A stretch of 64,000 bases of DNA, from positions 13,845,188-13,909,187 of the forward strand of contig NC_037600.1 in the NCBI RefSeq assembly GCF_003073045.1, read 5' to 3'. Positions 12,483 to 26,178 of this stretch are shown in pieces. The number at the start of each line of letters is the position of its first letter. Position 1 is the first letter of the stretch. Origin of the DNA: Pomacea canaliculata (taxonomy: Eukaryota; Mollusca; Gastropoda; Architaenioglossa; Ampullariidae). The notes under the pieces are model-generated. The model ran no database searches. It worked only from the letters and a program-made list of their open reading frames with translations, and was not told the DNA's origin. Position numbers and translations under genes: made by a program.

Positions 12483-14908
12483 AGAATCCCCCAATCATTT
12501 ACCTATGGTTTCTGCATTCTTGACAAGCACTGTCTTATCGTGCTACATCGGGCAAACATTTTCTTACGAAAACCCTCATCTCATGGAGAATGTGAGAGTA
12601 AAATAGAGAGAAAGTAAACTTTTTGTTTGTTAGGAGTGTTCGAGACCGCACTTTTCTCGGGTCCAGCTTTTTAAAAATTATTATTATTATGAGGGCAATG
12701 CCAACCTCTTCTCCCTCATCTTCCCGAGCCCCTATGGAGTCAGCTAACCTTTAGCTGAAGCTAGTATCTGTTTTTCCTGTCCACCTTGGCATTTTCCTAC
12801 CTTCCAAAACTACCCTGAAACAGTTCTAACCAGACTGTTTTACTGAACCAGACAAGCTTTTTGTTCTGGTCAGTTTCGGTTTCTGTCTCATTCTGCATTC
12901 GCACTTAAGTCTACATATACATTTTGAATTTCACTACTTCTGTTTAAAAACGGTCCTGTCTTTATCTTAGTATTCTTTTAATCAGAAGAGTTCTGCACGT
13001 ACACTATGCTGACAGATTAACAACTGTGCAGGGCCGCCGAGGCCCCGGACAGACGACCTCTCCGGGCCCTTGTACTTGTAATTGTACACTGGAATCTCAA
13101 TATCTTACACTCAACTTCTGCATGTGTAATGCTTGGGTGTTCTGTCCTTAGAGACCTTTCTTAAAGAAAAGACTTGACAGGGCCCGGTCTGTCATATGGA
13201 AACTGCTCGAATGTTTCTGTAAATATACAAGTAACAGTGTGCCTGATGTCAAATGTCTCAAAAGTAACCCCAGTTTGTGGAACTCGATGACCTTAAGCAG
13301 CTTTCCATCCTTTGCCTCCGGGTGTCATTTTCACGGCTAAACGCTGGCTTTTGAGATAGCAGCAGGCCTGCTAATATTGCTATACAGCACACCCCTTCAG
13401 TGCACTGAGTCGCTGTGTATTCACAGCATGATTTCCGATTTCGCACCACATGAAATGACTCGTTAACGCTCCTTCTCTTCGCAGGTGCAAATTCTTTCAA
13501 GCGGTTCCAGCGTGTGGTAGGTAGCTTTACACTTCCAGACGGGCGCGAACATGGCCTCCAGTCACAGGACGTGTTTGTTTTGATAGAGCGCGAACTGCGC
13601 GCACAGGGTATGGGCGTTAGCCTAATTTCAAAACCTGCAGGGGAAATCTGTGTAGGAAAGATTCTGAACCCCATTCCTGTCTTCCTTGTCTGCAAGCCCC
13701 ACTGTTATCTGAATATGGACAGAATCCGCAATATTACAGTTTTCAAATGGCTCAAGTCTGGAACTTGAGGGCTGGCTTTGGCTGGCCTGTTTATGGAGGT
13801 GCAGCTTGACACAGAGTGACTAATATTAACCATGTACAATAGTTCATAATGCATCGCCAGCAAATAATCGATTTTCTAGTGGCGTTTCAGGAACAAAAAG
13901 ATTTGAGTAGGTGCTGGATATTTTTTAGCTTACCAGCTGATGTGTAAGCTTCGGAACTTGACGCAAGGCATGCCGAGCGACTCCAGCAGACAAAGGATAG
14001 ATCCCATGGAAAAAGAAAGAATATACCTGCGTGAATTTAATATGATTTTCTTTTGGTGTGCAACGAATTGAAGGATACAGAAACGCTCTGAATGACCTGA
14101 AATAATCATGAATAATTATAGATTCACCACCACCCGATCGACGACAACCGACTATGTTCGTGAGTATTTTGTGCAGTTCATACGCTCTGTGAAAGCTTGT
14201 ATGTACACAGGTAATATCTAGAGTCAAGCCCTGTATGTACAACATCTTTGTCTGTGTTCTTTGTTAACTTTGTCAGGTGTAAAGAAATAGATTTATTTCA
14301 AAATTGTATAGCATGAATAGTTACAATGATCCATGCAAAGTTCAGATTGGAAGGTTAATAGAGAACTTGATACCTGTTAATTTGATACGAACGTCTATTG
14401 TGTTATATAAATAGCTTTGACTGGTCCATGATCTTATTGTATGTGTTTGTATTTTTTTTCTTCTACAGTAAGCATTAATTTATTAGTTGCTTGACTGGGT
14501 TTGACGTTCATGGTTTTCATTCTGTTATGAGTATTTTTTGGGATACTAAATTTTGAAATGTTTCAAATGTGAATATTGTAAACAAATTTTGTTAATTGAC
14601 TCTGCTGTGTGTGTCTGTTTGGGGTGGGGTGATGAAATAGAGCAATAGGAAAGAGTTGAGTATTGCTGTGCTTGAAATTAAAGTTACTGATTTCCCAGAT
14701 TTCAAGGCATCATGCAGTTGAGAGGTTTTGTTTTAAATTAAATAATTACATAGTAAGATAAGGCTATTAAATAAGATAATCTGAGAGATGTTCCTACATC
14801 TCTTTATGTCTTTATAATGATTGCATAAGTTCAAATGTAATTATGTTACAAGATATTTCACAGTAACTCATTTGTCAGTTGTATTCCTTTTCTGTGCCTT
14901 TTGTTTAG
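12483..14908. other. Intergenic or intronic stretch, no exon recognised
   Basis: No convincing coding exon was found on either strand. A CpG-containing patch lies near 13510-13620, with a GGGCGCGAACATGGCC context whose ATG frame closes after ten codons. A GC-rich segment with CAGGGCCG and CAGGGCCC lies near 13030-13190. The missing 5' exons of the downstream Shisa-like gene may lie here, or ahead of the choline transporter. Confidence 0.4.
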
Positions 14909-17101
14909 GATCAACAAGGCCATATATGATAGAAGTGGATGACTCGGCTCCTGTTCCACTGATTGTTGGTATTGCCTTGGCCATTTTTATTGGCTTCGTC
15001 ATCATTGTCTGCTGCATTTGTCGAAGAAGATCAATAACAAGTGGATCTAATGCTCAAAATGCATCTAACAATTATCAGAGAGCTCCAACTGGTGATGGTG
15101 GAACATTTGCAGGGGGTTTTACTGGGGGAGGTGGCGTTGGAGTGGGTGGAGGTGCTTACCCCATGGCACCAATGAACTCAATCTATCCTCCTGCACAAGG
15201 GCAGGTGCCAAGTGCAACAGTAGGACAAGCTGTTCATGGTAAGTTGCTGCACTGAAGCTTACACAAAAACAGGTGTAATATTAGCGAGATGAACATCAAT
15301 CAAAGTTTGATTTTACATATGGAATGGCTGGGACATTGTGAGATTTCTAGGTGCTTGTATCACTTGACAAATGTTTTAAGTGGTTTCTTGGTCCAAGTCC
15401 CTGAGTTACATTAAATGGCCTAGTTTGTTAGTTATTTTAGGAGACTCGTACATCACACTGATCCCATGAAACAGTTTAAAGTGCTGGGGAGTATTAAAAG
15501 TCATTTGAAAGAAGTGAGTATTAAGTTGCTGCTTACATTCACCTAAAGAGGCAGCCTGGTGCAGCAGCAAGGGAGAGTGTTCTAAACAAAGGGGCTGGTG
15601 TAGGCAAGGGCTCACTGGCCAGCAGGATGTGGAGAGTGTGTCACCGAAGTGTGCCAGTGAAGTGTACAGGAAGGAGTCCAGATGGTGAAACAGGAAGAAA
15701 GTTAATCAGGAAGCGCAGTAATAAAGACATTTATATCAAAGAAAATTCAGTTTGTAAGTAATATGGTCCATGATAGGCATCCAGTGAAGTAAATCAAGGA
15801 GGAGGATGATGTGATCAGTCTTATGACCCAAGAGTAGTAGCGTTCTGAATGCATTGAAGGGTGGACATTGTGGCAGGAGGTAGGCCAGCAATGAGTTTCA
15901 TGAGAGAAGAAGGGAGACAACTAGCTCGATGATGTAGTCAGTAGTCATGTCTGAAAAAAAAGTGAGCCAAATCTCAGGGAAGACTTTGGTGTCCTGACCA
16001 TGGGAAGAGGAGAAGAATAGGTAAAACCAAGAACATTTATAAGGGAGAACAGATCTGTGCTAGTGGATGCTTGCAGAATTCAATCCTGGATATATTTAGT
16101 CTTAAGCACTGATGACATTATTGACCAGCATGGTCTTATATCTGAGTGCATTCTTTTTATTAATTTTTAAAAAATTGTAAAATAAAATATTTTAGAATTG
16201 AAAGGTGATAGAATGGAAAGTAACTTGGTACTAATCATTATTCTGTGACAGATGTGTCTGACATTGAACTAGTTTACAAAAATGTTTATTAATAATTTAT
16301 ACAGTTTTTGCTGACCAGTTGTCTTTGTCCCCTTTTTTAAAAATCTAATAGATATTATATCTTCTATATAGTACTTTTAATGAAATTTTTGCGTGTGTCT
16401 CTTTTCTTCCAAGTTTTTCCTAAAGTACATATCTTTCAGCTTTCCTTGGCTGCCTATGCTGTTAGGACTGAGTGACTACCAGCTCTAATGTTTTACGATA
16501 TTTTTGGTTACCAGGTGGCTTAAATGTTGGCCAGCATCCAGCACAACATCCATACCCATCGCTTCCTCCTACCGCCTACACACCACCTTATCCGCTAGGG
16601 TACACACAGCTACCGTCTTATATGCCGAATTCACAGTCGCACACCTCCTCGTCCTCGGGACCCAGCACAGACCGTGGAATCACTGGGTTCTCTCCTCCTC
16701 CTCCAGCACCACCCCCAGCAGGTATGATGGCACCTGGGGACCCCCAGCGAAGTCAGCTCAGCGGCCCAGGCTCCTCTGCCAGCAGTAGCGGTGGGGGAGG
16801 TAGCAGCAGCATTGGTGGGGTTTCCGGATCAGGGATGCCAGGTAGTGTTGGCATGCCAGGTGGTGTTGGCATGCCTGGTGGTGTTGGCATACCAGGTGGC
16901 ATGATGGGCCTTTCAGGGTATGCCCAGCACCCTTCAGTGACGACTGGTTATGGATTCGTAGGTGAGAAACCTTACGTACCAGGACCAGGTTACCCTATGC
17001 AGACAATGACAGCAGATCCAATGGGTGGAGGGGTCATGCTGCAGAGGGTGGGGTCACCGCTGCCAACAGGAATGACAACTACTGAGATGGGGCACCTTTG
17101 A
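14909..17101 (+). CDS. Shisa-like single-pass membrane protein, 3' exons only
   Basis: Two exons join in frame: 14909-15238 and 16515-17101 (split codon at GCTGTTCATG/GT), ending in TGA. The first encodes a short acidic ectodomain stub, then one membrane segment (VPLIVGIALAIFIGFVIIVC) followed by CICRRR, a stop-transfer signal that places the C-terminus in the cytoplasm. The rest is Gly/Ser/Pro/Tyr-rich with PPYP- and YPP-type motifs and repeated GMPGGV units, as in Shisa and related WW-ligand membrane proteins that bind PPxY-reading partners. The exon starts in mid-codon at a TTTAG acceptor, so the signal peptide and the cysteine-rich N-terminal domain expected of Shisa proteins must be in upstream exons I could not find. 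WBP1- or CYYR1-like proteins are alternatives. No frame breaks are seen. Confidence 0.6.
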
Positions 17102-20100
17102 AGAAAGCCCATGAATCAGTCCTTCATCGCTGGGTCACTCTCAGGTTATACTCAGATGCATGTTTGGTATATACTGTGTGCAGCAAACATTCTCCCCAGA
17201 CATGTAAGTTGTAATAGAAAGCAGAGATCTAAAATGGTTTTGACTTTTTGAATGACTATGCAGGGGAATGTGTTGTGCTACGTGCATCCTAGTCAGCATG
17301 CGATTAAAAAACAAATCAAAGTGTATGAGAAGCTGCACACCGTGTGCATATTTTATGGTTGTTTTATCTCTGGGTTTTTTGGTATCTCATTAACTTTTAC
17401 TCAATTTGAAGATTTTGTCCATACAGACATTGAATTGCAACTACCAGAATAGAAAAAAAAAAAATCACACACAAAATTCCTTTACCACCAACCACTTTTA
17501 GCATTATTTTTATAGTAAATTTCTTTGTTTATTATGACACAGAAGCATGAAGTGACTTAAAAAAAGTCGTCTCGTTTTTTTTTAAGCTGTACACATTGGA
17601 AATTTTGTGTTTTTATTTTGCTCTAGATCATAACAATGAGACAAGAATTAAAGGATGTTTTTATAAATGGTGTAATTATCAACAAATATTTCTAAACAGA
17701 TGTGGTTTGAAGACAACTACTCAGTGCTATATCTCGTACATTTGAAAAAAAAAAGTCCACAAGTGCTGAAATTGAGACTGTTTTTTTTTATAAAGATTTG
17801 TGCTATTTCTTGTCATCAGTAAGAGGAGATTACACTATTTTTTGCAGATCTTATTTTTTATGACTTTAGCTTAAATATGTATGCGACCAAACATTAGCTT
17901 TACAAAGATATTTAACTAGTTCATAAAAGGATTGGCATAATGCTTTAAAAAAAAAAAGTTGCATACAGTCATACAATCATGATGTTGATTCCTGCTTTTT
18001 TTTTTAAAAAATAATTTGAACACAAGTTTTTTAAGTATTAGGTATGTTAAAGTTGTCAGTATTAAGCAGCTGATTAGCAGGACATTTAATACTAATAACA
18101 GGGTTAATTTTTCCTTTTACACAGTTTTAACTAAGGTTTGAATAAAGGTTTACTAGAATTAGGGGAGCCCAACTGTCATAGCAACAGAATCCAAACCTGA
18201 AGGTACCTACCTTTTTCAATACTCACATGATACAGGGTACTTTCCCAAAGTTGACCTAGCTGCATAGTTTTACTAGAATGAAGGAAGTGTGCAAAAGTCA
18301 TTGCAAAAACTCTTTTTTTAAGCAAGTTTAGTTAAACTGACTCCTGGTTGTTCTATTAGGTCTTTATATGTGAGGAACATTTAGGCCAATTTTGGAATGT
18401 TAAAATTTGTTTAGTGTAGGTCTTCCTTATTTTATCCCACTTACCAACCTACTCCCCTCCCCACCTAGCTTTTCTTTTGAGATATAGAGCCAGTGATAAA
18501 TAGCATTAAGTGTTATTTGAAGATGCTATTTCATCTAATATTCTTATACACTCATAAAAATGTGACGATTTGCAAAACTTGGTTATCAGCATTCATGAAG
18601 CAGTTTGCCCTTTTTTTTTTTTGGAATAGTTGCATGTTATGGCAGTATGTAACTTAGTATGTCATAAGAAATGTGCAATTCAGCGTAACGTGAAAGTATT
18701 TGATAAGATTTTTAAAAACACATGGCTACAATTTTTGTTGTTTTGTGACTTTTTCCCAAAAGGCAGCTTTATTTTGAAAAAAGAAGCTTTAAGAACAAGA
18801 TATATTATCATATACGTGATCAGATTTTTTTGAGCCATTTGCTTTTGTAACAAATACTCCAAGCAATTATTATGACATCTGCTGTTTTAATTGGGCTTCT
18901 TCAGTGAACTGGATAAATACAGTATATATATTTATGTATATTTAAAGAAAAAATTCAAGTAAGCATAAATAATTTCTAGTTTAGTCAACTTTTATTTAAT
19001 TTCATATAGTTACAATTCTTTCTCATGAGATGCCTTTGAATCAAAAGCCTTTGACTTTCTGTGTCACTGCACCCTAGGACTAAATTGGTGAAATCATGTC
19101 ATGTAGTCTAGTCTTGCACAAGTCTATGTGAACATGGCTTTATTGCAATAAAGGCAATACAAAAAAATTTTTTTATAAAGGTGTGATTCTACAACATAAA
19201 TTACTCTGTTCTCGTATGCAGCACACATAGAGAGATAACTATTAGGTAGGTTGAAATGAGAATAACATCAAGTTTCACATTTTGTTGTTTTGTTCAGGAG
19301 TTGATGATGTAAACTTGTTCAAGGTAAATCCTGTACTCAGGACTTCAAAACAGTCTTTGGTATGTTCGGGTTAAATTGGAGGAATTTTAATTTATTAATC
19401 TTTTTTATAGAAAGAATTGCAAAACAGGAGGATAATCTGAGCGACATCATGTATTTTTGAAATAGCCCCTTTTTTATTTGCATTCCTTATATGACAGTAG
19501 GTGTGTTCATTTTTTATTCACAAAACTGATCAAGACATGACATAGGTCATTTCCATCCCGTCCAGGCCAGCCTCTGGCTATCTGAAAACAGAAAATCCAG
19601 CTAATAATTCCATACACCTTCCTAATATATCTTTATTCAGATATTTCATTTTTCAAGCTCCACATTGTATTCATATCTTTGCTTTTGATATTCAAAAGAA
19701 CCTTGCAATTTTGCTTGAAGCAATTCATTCACAGGTTATTTGTTGTGCAACATTTAGGTTCATGAACTTGAAAGTGCTGGTGTTTTGGGAAATTGAATAT
19801 TCAAATGTTTTTATGACTGTCATGTATCATTTGGTCTCAAACACCCTCTTAGATACACTAGGGAACAAGTGAGTGCAACTATTCTTTACATTTAAAAAAA
19901 AAGTTTGGATACTGTTTAACTTTCTTTTTATTCCATAGCTACTCAAAATTATTTGCTTTGTTTCTATGAACATAAAATTTGATACAATACCAATAGACCA
20001 TAAATTTAATACCTAAGGAAACAGACTTAAATCGTGTGCCAGGAGAAACTGCTTTTCAATATAATATATTTCAGAGATCTGTGCTTAAAAGACAACTTTG

Positions 20101-22480
20101 AAAGACCTAAACCAAAGGCAGACAAAAATGAGGATTGAATTGTTAGATAATTTTATAGAACGTGCATTATTGGTTGTAGGGTTTTCTTTCTAACAAAGGT
20201 TGATAAGGTGTTAAATACATGGAAGTACATGCGTATTGGAAGAACTGCCATGTTGTGTGTGTGTGAGAGTGTGTTGTGCACCTGCATGTGAAAAGAAATA
20301 CATGTGGATTGCATATGCCTGCACACATCAGCTTAAACCAAAAGAAAGCAATATTTATTTCTAGAATATTTTCCATACCTCTGCCATAAATTTGTAACCT
20401 TCGCAGTATTTTATTTTGAGGTTTTTAAAGATTAAGTTTTTACAGAATAATTGGTTTTTAAAGACTGCAATTTCTTAAATGTTATTCCATTTTTGAAGTT
20501 GCATTTCGTCATAGGTTGTGTAAATGACAATTTTCATATTGCAACCTTTATCTGTACACATCTATACTTGTCATGCTTTTTACCTCAAGAAAGAATTATC
20601 TATAATAACTGTTTTGGCTATGAGCAAGTGCAGTTGTTATTCCCCCGCATTAATGTATGTGGGCATCAGTAGAGGTCTCTTAAGGAAGCCTTATATACCA
20701 CTTCAAAGAAAGTAGTGAGGGCACAATAGAAAGACATACCAATTCAATACTGTTTGTAATTGTGTATCCATGTGGACTTCATAGAACAATGAAGACTTCA
20801 CATATTCTCAGCACAAATGTAAATGCATACAGACATACACATATGCATGCATGTTGTGTGTGTCCATTACAGATATTTTCTGAGAAAGATGTGTAACAAT
20901 TATTGTAAAGTATGCAAAAGTATTTTTATACAAATACATCTTGCTGTGTAGCAGGCTGTCCCCATGGATTTGACATGCGACAATGGATTTTATTTTGCTT
21001 TGTCCTTTAGGGGAGAGATGAAGAAATGTCTTCCTTGAAATAAGTGTGTAGACCGCTTTTGAAGTGTTTGACCTTCGAGCTAAGTAGTATGCCAATATTC
21101 TATGTGCTGTTACGGTTGTGTAAAGTGCATTGCATATCACGTGAAGGGCTAGTGTTAAGCTCATTACAATTAAATGAATGAACCAGTCGTTTTTGGAAAT
21201 GTTATTATTGTACTTATATTTAGCAAGGAGCATGTGTGTTCTATGCAGTGGTTGTACAAGTGTGGTAAATAAAAAATCTTTTCGGTGTGTGACAACTCAT
21301 GACCTTTTGCAATATATTTTGTTTATGGTTCTGCATTTAGGTGTTCGTGCAGAACAATTTTGCTATTATATATTGATTGTATTACATCTTGCATGTTTCC
21401 ACCTGTCTGACTTGTCTTTTTTTATGTAAAAGGACCAAATGGGGGACGAAGATAAGCTATTTACTTATAAATGCTTTGTTCACTGCCTGTAAACGTTTAC
21501 TGAAAGAATCTCTGTACAGAAACAGAAGTGATGACATTATGGTAGTGCTATGGACCTTGCTTGTCTTTGATAACCTTTTGGGGCCATAGTTACGAAGCAA
21601 GATTTAAGTCGTTTCCTCGGGGCCAAATTGTAAACACAAGAAGAGGAGGCTTTGTTCCAAAGTTAGAAAATGGTGTGCAGACCCCATGGACACTTGTTTC
21701 TTTACCTTAGATCACCTTTACCACAGCTTTATGGTTAGGGCCATGAGGGTAAAATAACATCTGTATGTACACCGCTTTATAACTTAGAAACAAGACGTTT
21801 GTCTTTGAGTTCACTATGTTGCCCCAGGCAGTGACTGACCCTCACTTTGTGACTATGGCCTCTGTAGTGGTTCTAGGTGTCAGCCACTAACCCGCGTCTT
21901 ATACAAGTTCTGTCATGCGTTTAGGATGTTTTGTGGATACGTTGGATTCTGTGTGATGAAAGGCAGCCAAAACTACTCGAAATATCTTTAACCACGACTG
22001 TTTTAGTTTTTGAAACTTTTTGCAGCTTATGATCATCATCACAGTAAACATTATTATTATGATTGTTTAAATATTTTCTTTTCAAATGTCAGTGATTTGT
22101 CTACTGTACATTCAACATTCTTATCAATAATTGTTTCCTATCCTCTCTCCTTACAAATAAAAAGTGCGCATGTGAATGAGCATCTATGCATGCAAGTGTG
22201 TTTCGGGATGGTGGTGATGGTGTAGGAGGAAGAGGCAGGCGATGTTTGCATCCTATAGCTTTTAAGCTCACGTCGTTGGTGAGAATATGTCAGAATAGCT
22301 GCGTACCTAAATTTTTTTTATTTGCCATTATATAGTCCTTAATAAAGGCCCTCTGTAGTGAGTGCAAGATCGGGAAACCTTTGTGTTAAAAATCGGGGAT
22401 TAAGATATTGCGGTAACAAAGTCCCATTGAAGTTGCCTACTTTTCTCAAGAAGTCTTTTCCCTTGCCCATTTAAAGTTTT
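17102..22480 (+). other. AT-rich region, probably long 3' UTR then intergenic
   Basis: The roughly 4-5 kb after the Shisa-like stop codon is strongly AT-rich, with many T and A runs and scattered AATAAA-like motifs (for example near 21265 and 22155), and no exon. Long 3' untranslated regions are common downstream of such membrane-protein genes, but the transcript end cannot be placed. A segment near 21780-21880 (TTGTCTTTGAGTTC...GTTGCCC) has a diverged match near 42455-42540 upstream of TPR copy 3, so duplicated DNA reaches at least this far left. Confidence 0.45.
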
Positions 22481-22599
22481 AATATTTTTTTATATAAGAT
22501 TCTGCATTGCCCCTTTAAAGCTGCGATATTTTCTTGAGTTTCTGCGATCGTTTTCGTCAGTGTTCCCTCGGAACAACCGTGACGTAGTGTGCGAACGGT

Positions 22600-24000
22600 T
22601 GAAAGTGGTTCCGACTGTTGGTCTCATGGCTATGAAAGTCACAGACGCTGTACGATCGCGGATCTCATTACAAAAGCACAATGACAGTGACAATGCACCT
22701 GGTTGTAGGAGGCAATGCTTGGAACTGATTTAGTGTCACAAGACAGTGGCAGTTGGGTGCATGGGAGACGGAGAACGTTTGGACTGGCTAATACACAACA
22801 ATTACAAGCAGGAAGTCTAGTCAGCGCTTGGTGGATTCTGTACATTTCAGGTTGACATGAATGGGACATTGAGGAACGAAGGGGAATTCCACATTGTTTG
22901 TACATACCCTTTGTCATCTGTATTTTGTCTGAGACAAAGAGGACACGAAGGCGAACACCGAGACTTACTCCACCAGTGACTTTGTACGATTTCTATACAC
23001 TTTTATTTTCCTACTTAACCTGTAACACCATTGTAAGGACATAAACTGACTCATGCATTATTCGCCAGGTAGCGACAGAGCGGTGTTCAAGGTGTTGTTA
23101 ATACATTGGTATTTCCATTCAGCATTCTCGCCATTACAAGATCGGTGTCACAGAAACATCTGTAGTCTCATGCAGACTGTCATCCGTGCCAGTAGTATGG
23201 CCCGACTTTGGTAACACACTTCCAGTATTTACTACATGGAATATTTGTACTTTCTGGCGCAGAAATCAATCATTTAAAAAAAAGGTAAGAGCTCATTGTT
23301 TTTAGGAAGCTAAAGGTGCTGTCTGTGTTATTTTTGATATGCGAAATATTTTGACTTCCTATATATCAGATCGCTTTTTTTTCGAAGTCTTCAGGGATTC
23401 TTTTCATTATGTTCTGTTTTCTTTAGTCAAAGATTCAATCAACTCTAACACGTGAACGACAAAGTAAGAGCTGTTGCTAAAAGTACGGCTATTTTTTCTA
23501 ATCTTTTGAAAAGTTTAATTTTGTATCATTATCACAAGAAGAAACGGGAATTTTGTTGCGTGGTAGCTCCCCTTCCCCTCTCAAGCATTTCCACTCGGAC
23601 TTATCACGTGATAAATTGTACTTTATTATTATTATTTTGCCATGTCACGAGCTTTCACGGAAAAGAAAGGAAGACTTGTGTAGTGGAGTGAGGAGGGTTC
23701 AGAGGTCACGTAACAACTCCAGATGATCTGTACAAATGGAGTCCAACCCGGACGGAAACAATCGTCTTCCTTGCTTTAGGGTTACGCATTTCTTTTCAAA
23801 TGAATTTCAAAGATTATCTCAACTTAGTTACAATGCAGCGTATCATTGCAAATGGAGGGGGGAGATCACATTCTTGGTAGGATGATGTTTTGGGGGTTAC
23901 AGCAATGGATTGTAGCCTGTGACGAGGTTTGTTTGAGGGTGGTAGGTGTACGTACAGTATTATGGCGTCAAGGCACTCAGAAATATGAACAACTTGTGGG
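22600..24000 (+). other. Duplicated upstream segment of TPR copy 1
   Basis: No gene is seen. The part from about 22620 to 22850 aligns well with about 40390-40610 upstream of copy 3: both contain ACAGACGCTGTACGAT, GATTTAGTGTCACAAGACA, TGCATGGGAGACGGAG and AGGAAGTCTAGTCAGCGC. This shows that the duplicated unit of the array includes more than 2 kb of upstream DNA, not only the coding exons. Confidence 0.65.
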
Positions 24001-24105
24001 CGCCTGGTGGTGTAGTAGCTTTAATCAGTCGTTTGTCGCCACTACAGACCGAATCCCAGGGCTCAGATCTCATCTTGGGACACTGTATGTGACAAAAACT
24101 CTTCA
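24000..24105 (+). mobile_element. tRNA-derived SINE
   Basis: CCTGGTGGTGTAGTAGC (A-box region, near 24004) and AGGGCTCAGATCTC (B-box region, near 24058) match the SINE in the choline transporter intron at 7850-7955. The intervening TGTCGCCACTACAG corresponds to TGTCACCACTCCAG there. It lies upstream of TPR copy 1 and is not seen at the matching place upstream of copies 3 and 4, so it inserted after those duplications or was lost. Confidence 0.6.
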
Positions 24106-24230
24106 CCGCTTGGTTTCGGTTCTTGCATGATGATTATCCGACACAAAAGTCCCAACACGTTCCCTGCCCTATGAACTCCCAAATTTAGCCATTTTTTTTT
24201 TCTCGGGAACGGTATGACTTTACGGAATGA

Positions 24231-24431
24231 CCCACGAGTGCTGTTTACTGCGCATGATTGCTTACACTTCCTGGTAGCTGAAGTCAATAATAATGAGGTT
24301 CTTCGTATACACTACACAACACTGTCGAGCTACGACAAGGGCGCTATTGTCACACATGTATTTAACAGGGAGAGTCTTTGATTTCTTCTGTCAGACTGAG
24401 GTTTCGGTAAATATTTTGTAGGAAAGTAAAG
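24231..24431 (+). promoter_or_regulatory. Conserved upstream block of TPR copy 1, possible 5' noncoding exon
   Basis: This block aligns with 40868-41068 (copy 3) and 50520-50715 (copy 4). Shared parts are CACGAGTG, TTACTGCGCATG (NRF-1-like half site), ACGACAAGGGCGC and CTTTGATTTCT, and it ends in GTAAAG|GTAAGG, a good donor. A CTAG acceptor three bases before the start codon (25283-25284) could pair with it, giving a 5' untranslated exon and an intron of about 850 bases. Conservation is seen; transcription is inferred. Confidence 0.45.
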
Positions 24432-25211
24432 GTAAGGAACTTCAGGCTTTCTCTCTTTCATATAACGATGTTGTTTTCTAGAACCCCTTACCCCACAAAC
24501 GGAAGGTGAACTCTGGGCGATTTACATGCATTATATTGACATTCATTGTGTCGCCACCATCTATTCAGCGTGAAAGACGAGGATGGAGACATAAAGAGGG
24601 TGTACAAAATTATTCTCCATAACTTAAAGCGGTGAGAGTGTGAGTGAGAGAGACATGACATTTTTAATGCCAATGATGCTTGGCCATTATGACATTGGGA
24701 GATACAAGAATATTTAAAATACACAGCATGTTCAACAGCAGTCTTTAGGCAAATGTACATTTTCTTACAATTTAAACCTAGGTATATGGTCATCAGGCAT
24801 ATTCTCTTTCCTAATGGGCACGGCTAATTATATATTATATAGGTATTTACTTCCATCCATCATAAGCACATCTATAAGTAGTTGAAACATTACCTGTTGA
24901 ATATCATGGTATGTACAGCTGTAGTTCAATATACACAAACAAATCCATTAATCCAAAGGATAGGGTTCATATAACCTTCAGATCCAATAATCATGTCAAA
25001 ATTTTAATTCACAAACATATACAGGCCTACCTGTACTCTTATGATCTCATATAAATACTATATCTTATATTTACATTTACCTTTCCATACAAGGGAATAG
25101 CCTCCGAGGCAGGCAATACTCAGATGTCTACACATGTCCATCCCTAGTAGAACATTCTCACTACTTTAGCTGTCTGCATTGGAAGTGAGGCAGTGGGTGT
25201 CCATAAGTTGT

Positions 25212-25217
25212 CACGTG
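25212..25217 (+). promoter_or_regulatory. Conserved E-box (CACGTG) upstream of TPR copy 1
   Basis: GTTGTCACGTGTTCAGAG is almost the same at 34738-34743 (copy 2) and 42779-42784 (copy 3), always about 70-75 bases before the start codon and followed by CAGCAAG|GTGAGC. Copy 4 lacks this whole stretch. Binding by a bHLH factor is possible but not shown. Confidence 0.35.
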
Positions 25218-25287
25218 TTCAGAGCCAGCAAGGTGAGCCACATTTTCCAACCAGATAAGTTCCTGCGAGAAACCCCTCGCCTAGACG

Positions 25288-26145
25288 ATGGAGATGGCTG
25301 AGGAAAACACCGACGAGCAGGTGAGGGAGCTGGCGCTGTTGCTACAGGGCGGCGACTTCTCACAGGTGGCGCTACAGGCCGTGATGGACTGTCGTCAGCA
25401 GCAGCAGAAGGATGACACACGGAATGCTGGGAGGATGCAGACCTTGCTGCTCCTCCTCACCCATTACTGCCCGCAGACGCGGGAGGTCAAGGGGTCATTG
25501 CAGTGGAACGTCGCACCAGTGCTTCTGCCCGACACCACACGACTGGGTCACAGGGTGACAGACGATCGGGTAAGAGTAGGTGACTGTCTAGGGAGGGATT
25601 ATATCACTAAAATTCTCCAGAATTAGTGCTCCGTGTATTCATATTTTGTGACAAGACTGTAGTTGAGGCTTCATGCAAACTTCTACAGAATGAAATAACC
25701 CTCTTCCAAGAATTAACTTACTTTAATTCAACCTGGACTGTCATGTCTTGACATTTGATTGGATTAAACCGCTGACGTCACCAGGCCAGGTTACGTGTGG
25801 TGACGTTCCTTGGAAACGTACTGGAGCATGCGCAGACCAAACTGATGATGGAGTCGCAGCAGACGGTGGTGGGTTACGTCTCCGGCGACTGGCCTCGTCT
25901 GGAGCGGGTGTTGCGGCAGGCCATCCATTGCACGAGAGACACGTACCCGGCTTTTCTGCAGGTAAACGTTGACTACCCTGACAGGTGAATCCTTGTCAGT
26001 CTTGGATGACTCCTGTGAATGTTTACACCTGTGTTTCCTCGTTCCAGCGTAGATTGCTCCCGTTAGTCTTTTTCATTGGTTATCTGCTGTATCACTGCTG
26101 TATCTGTTCGTCCTCTATATCTTCGCATTTATTTTTTTTTTAATT

Positions 26146-26178
<33 letters not shown>

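Noticed and set aside
13258-13768. Overlapping open frames on both strands near a CpG patch
   Set aside because: Neither shows a recognisable domain or good splice sites. The plus-strand ATG in good context closes after ten codons.
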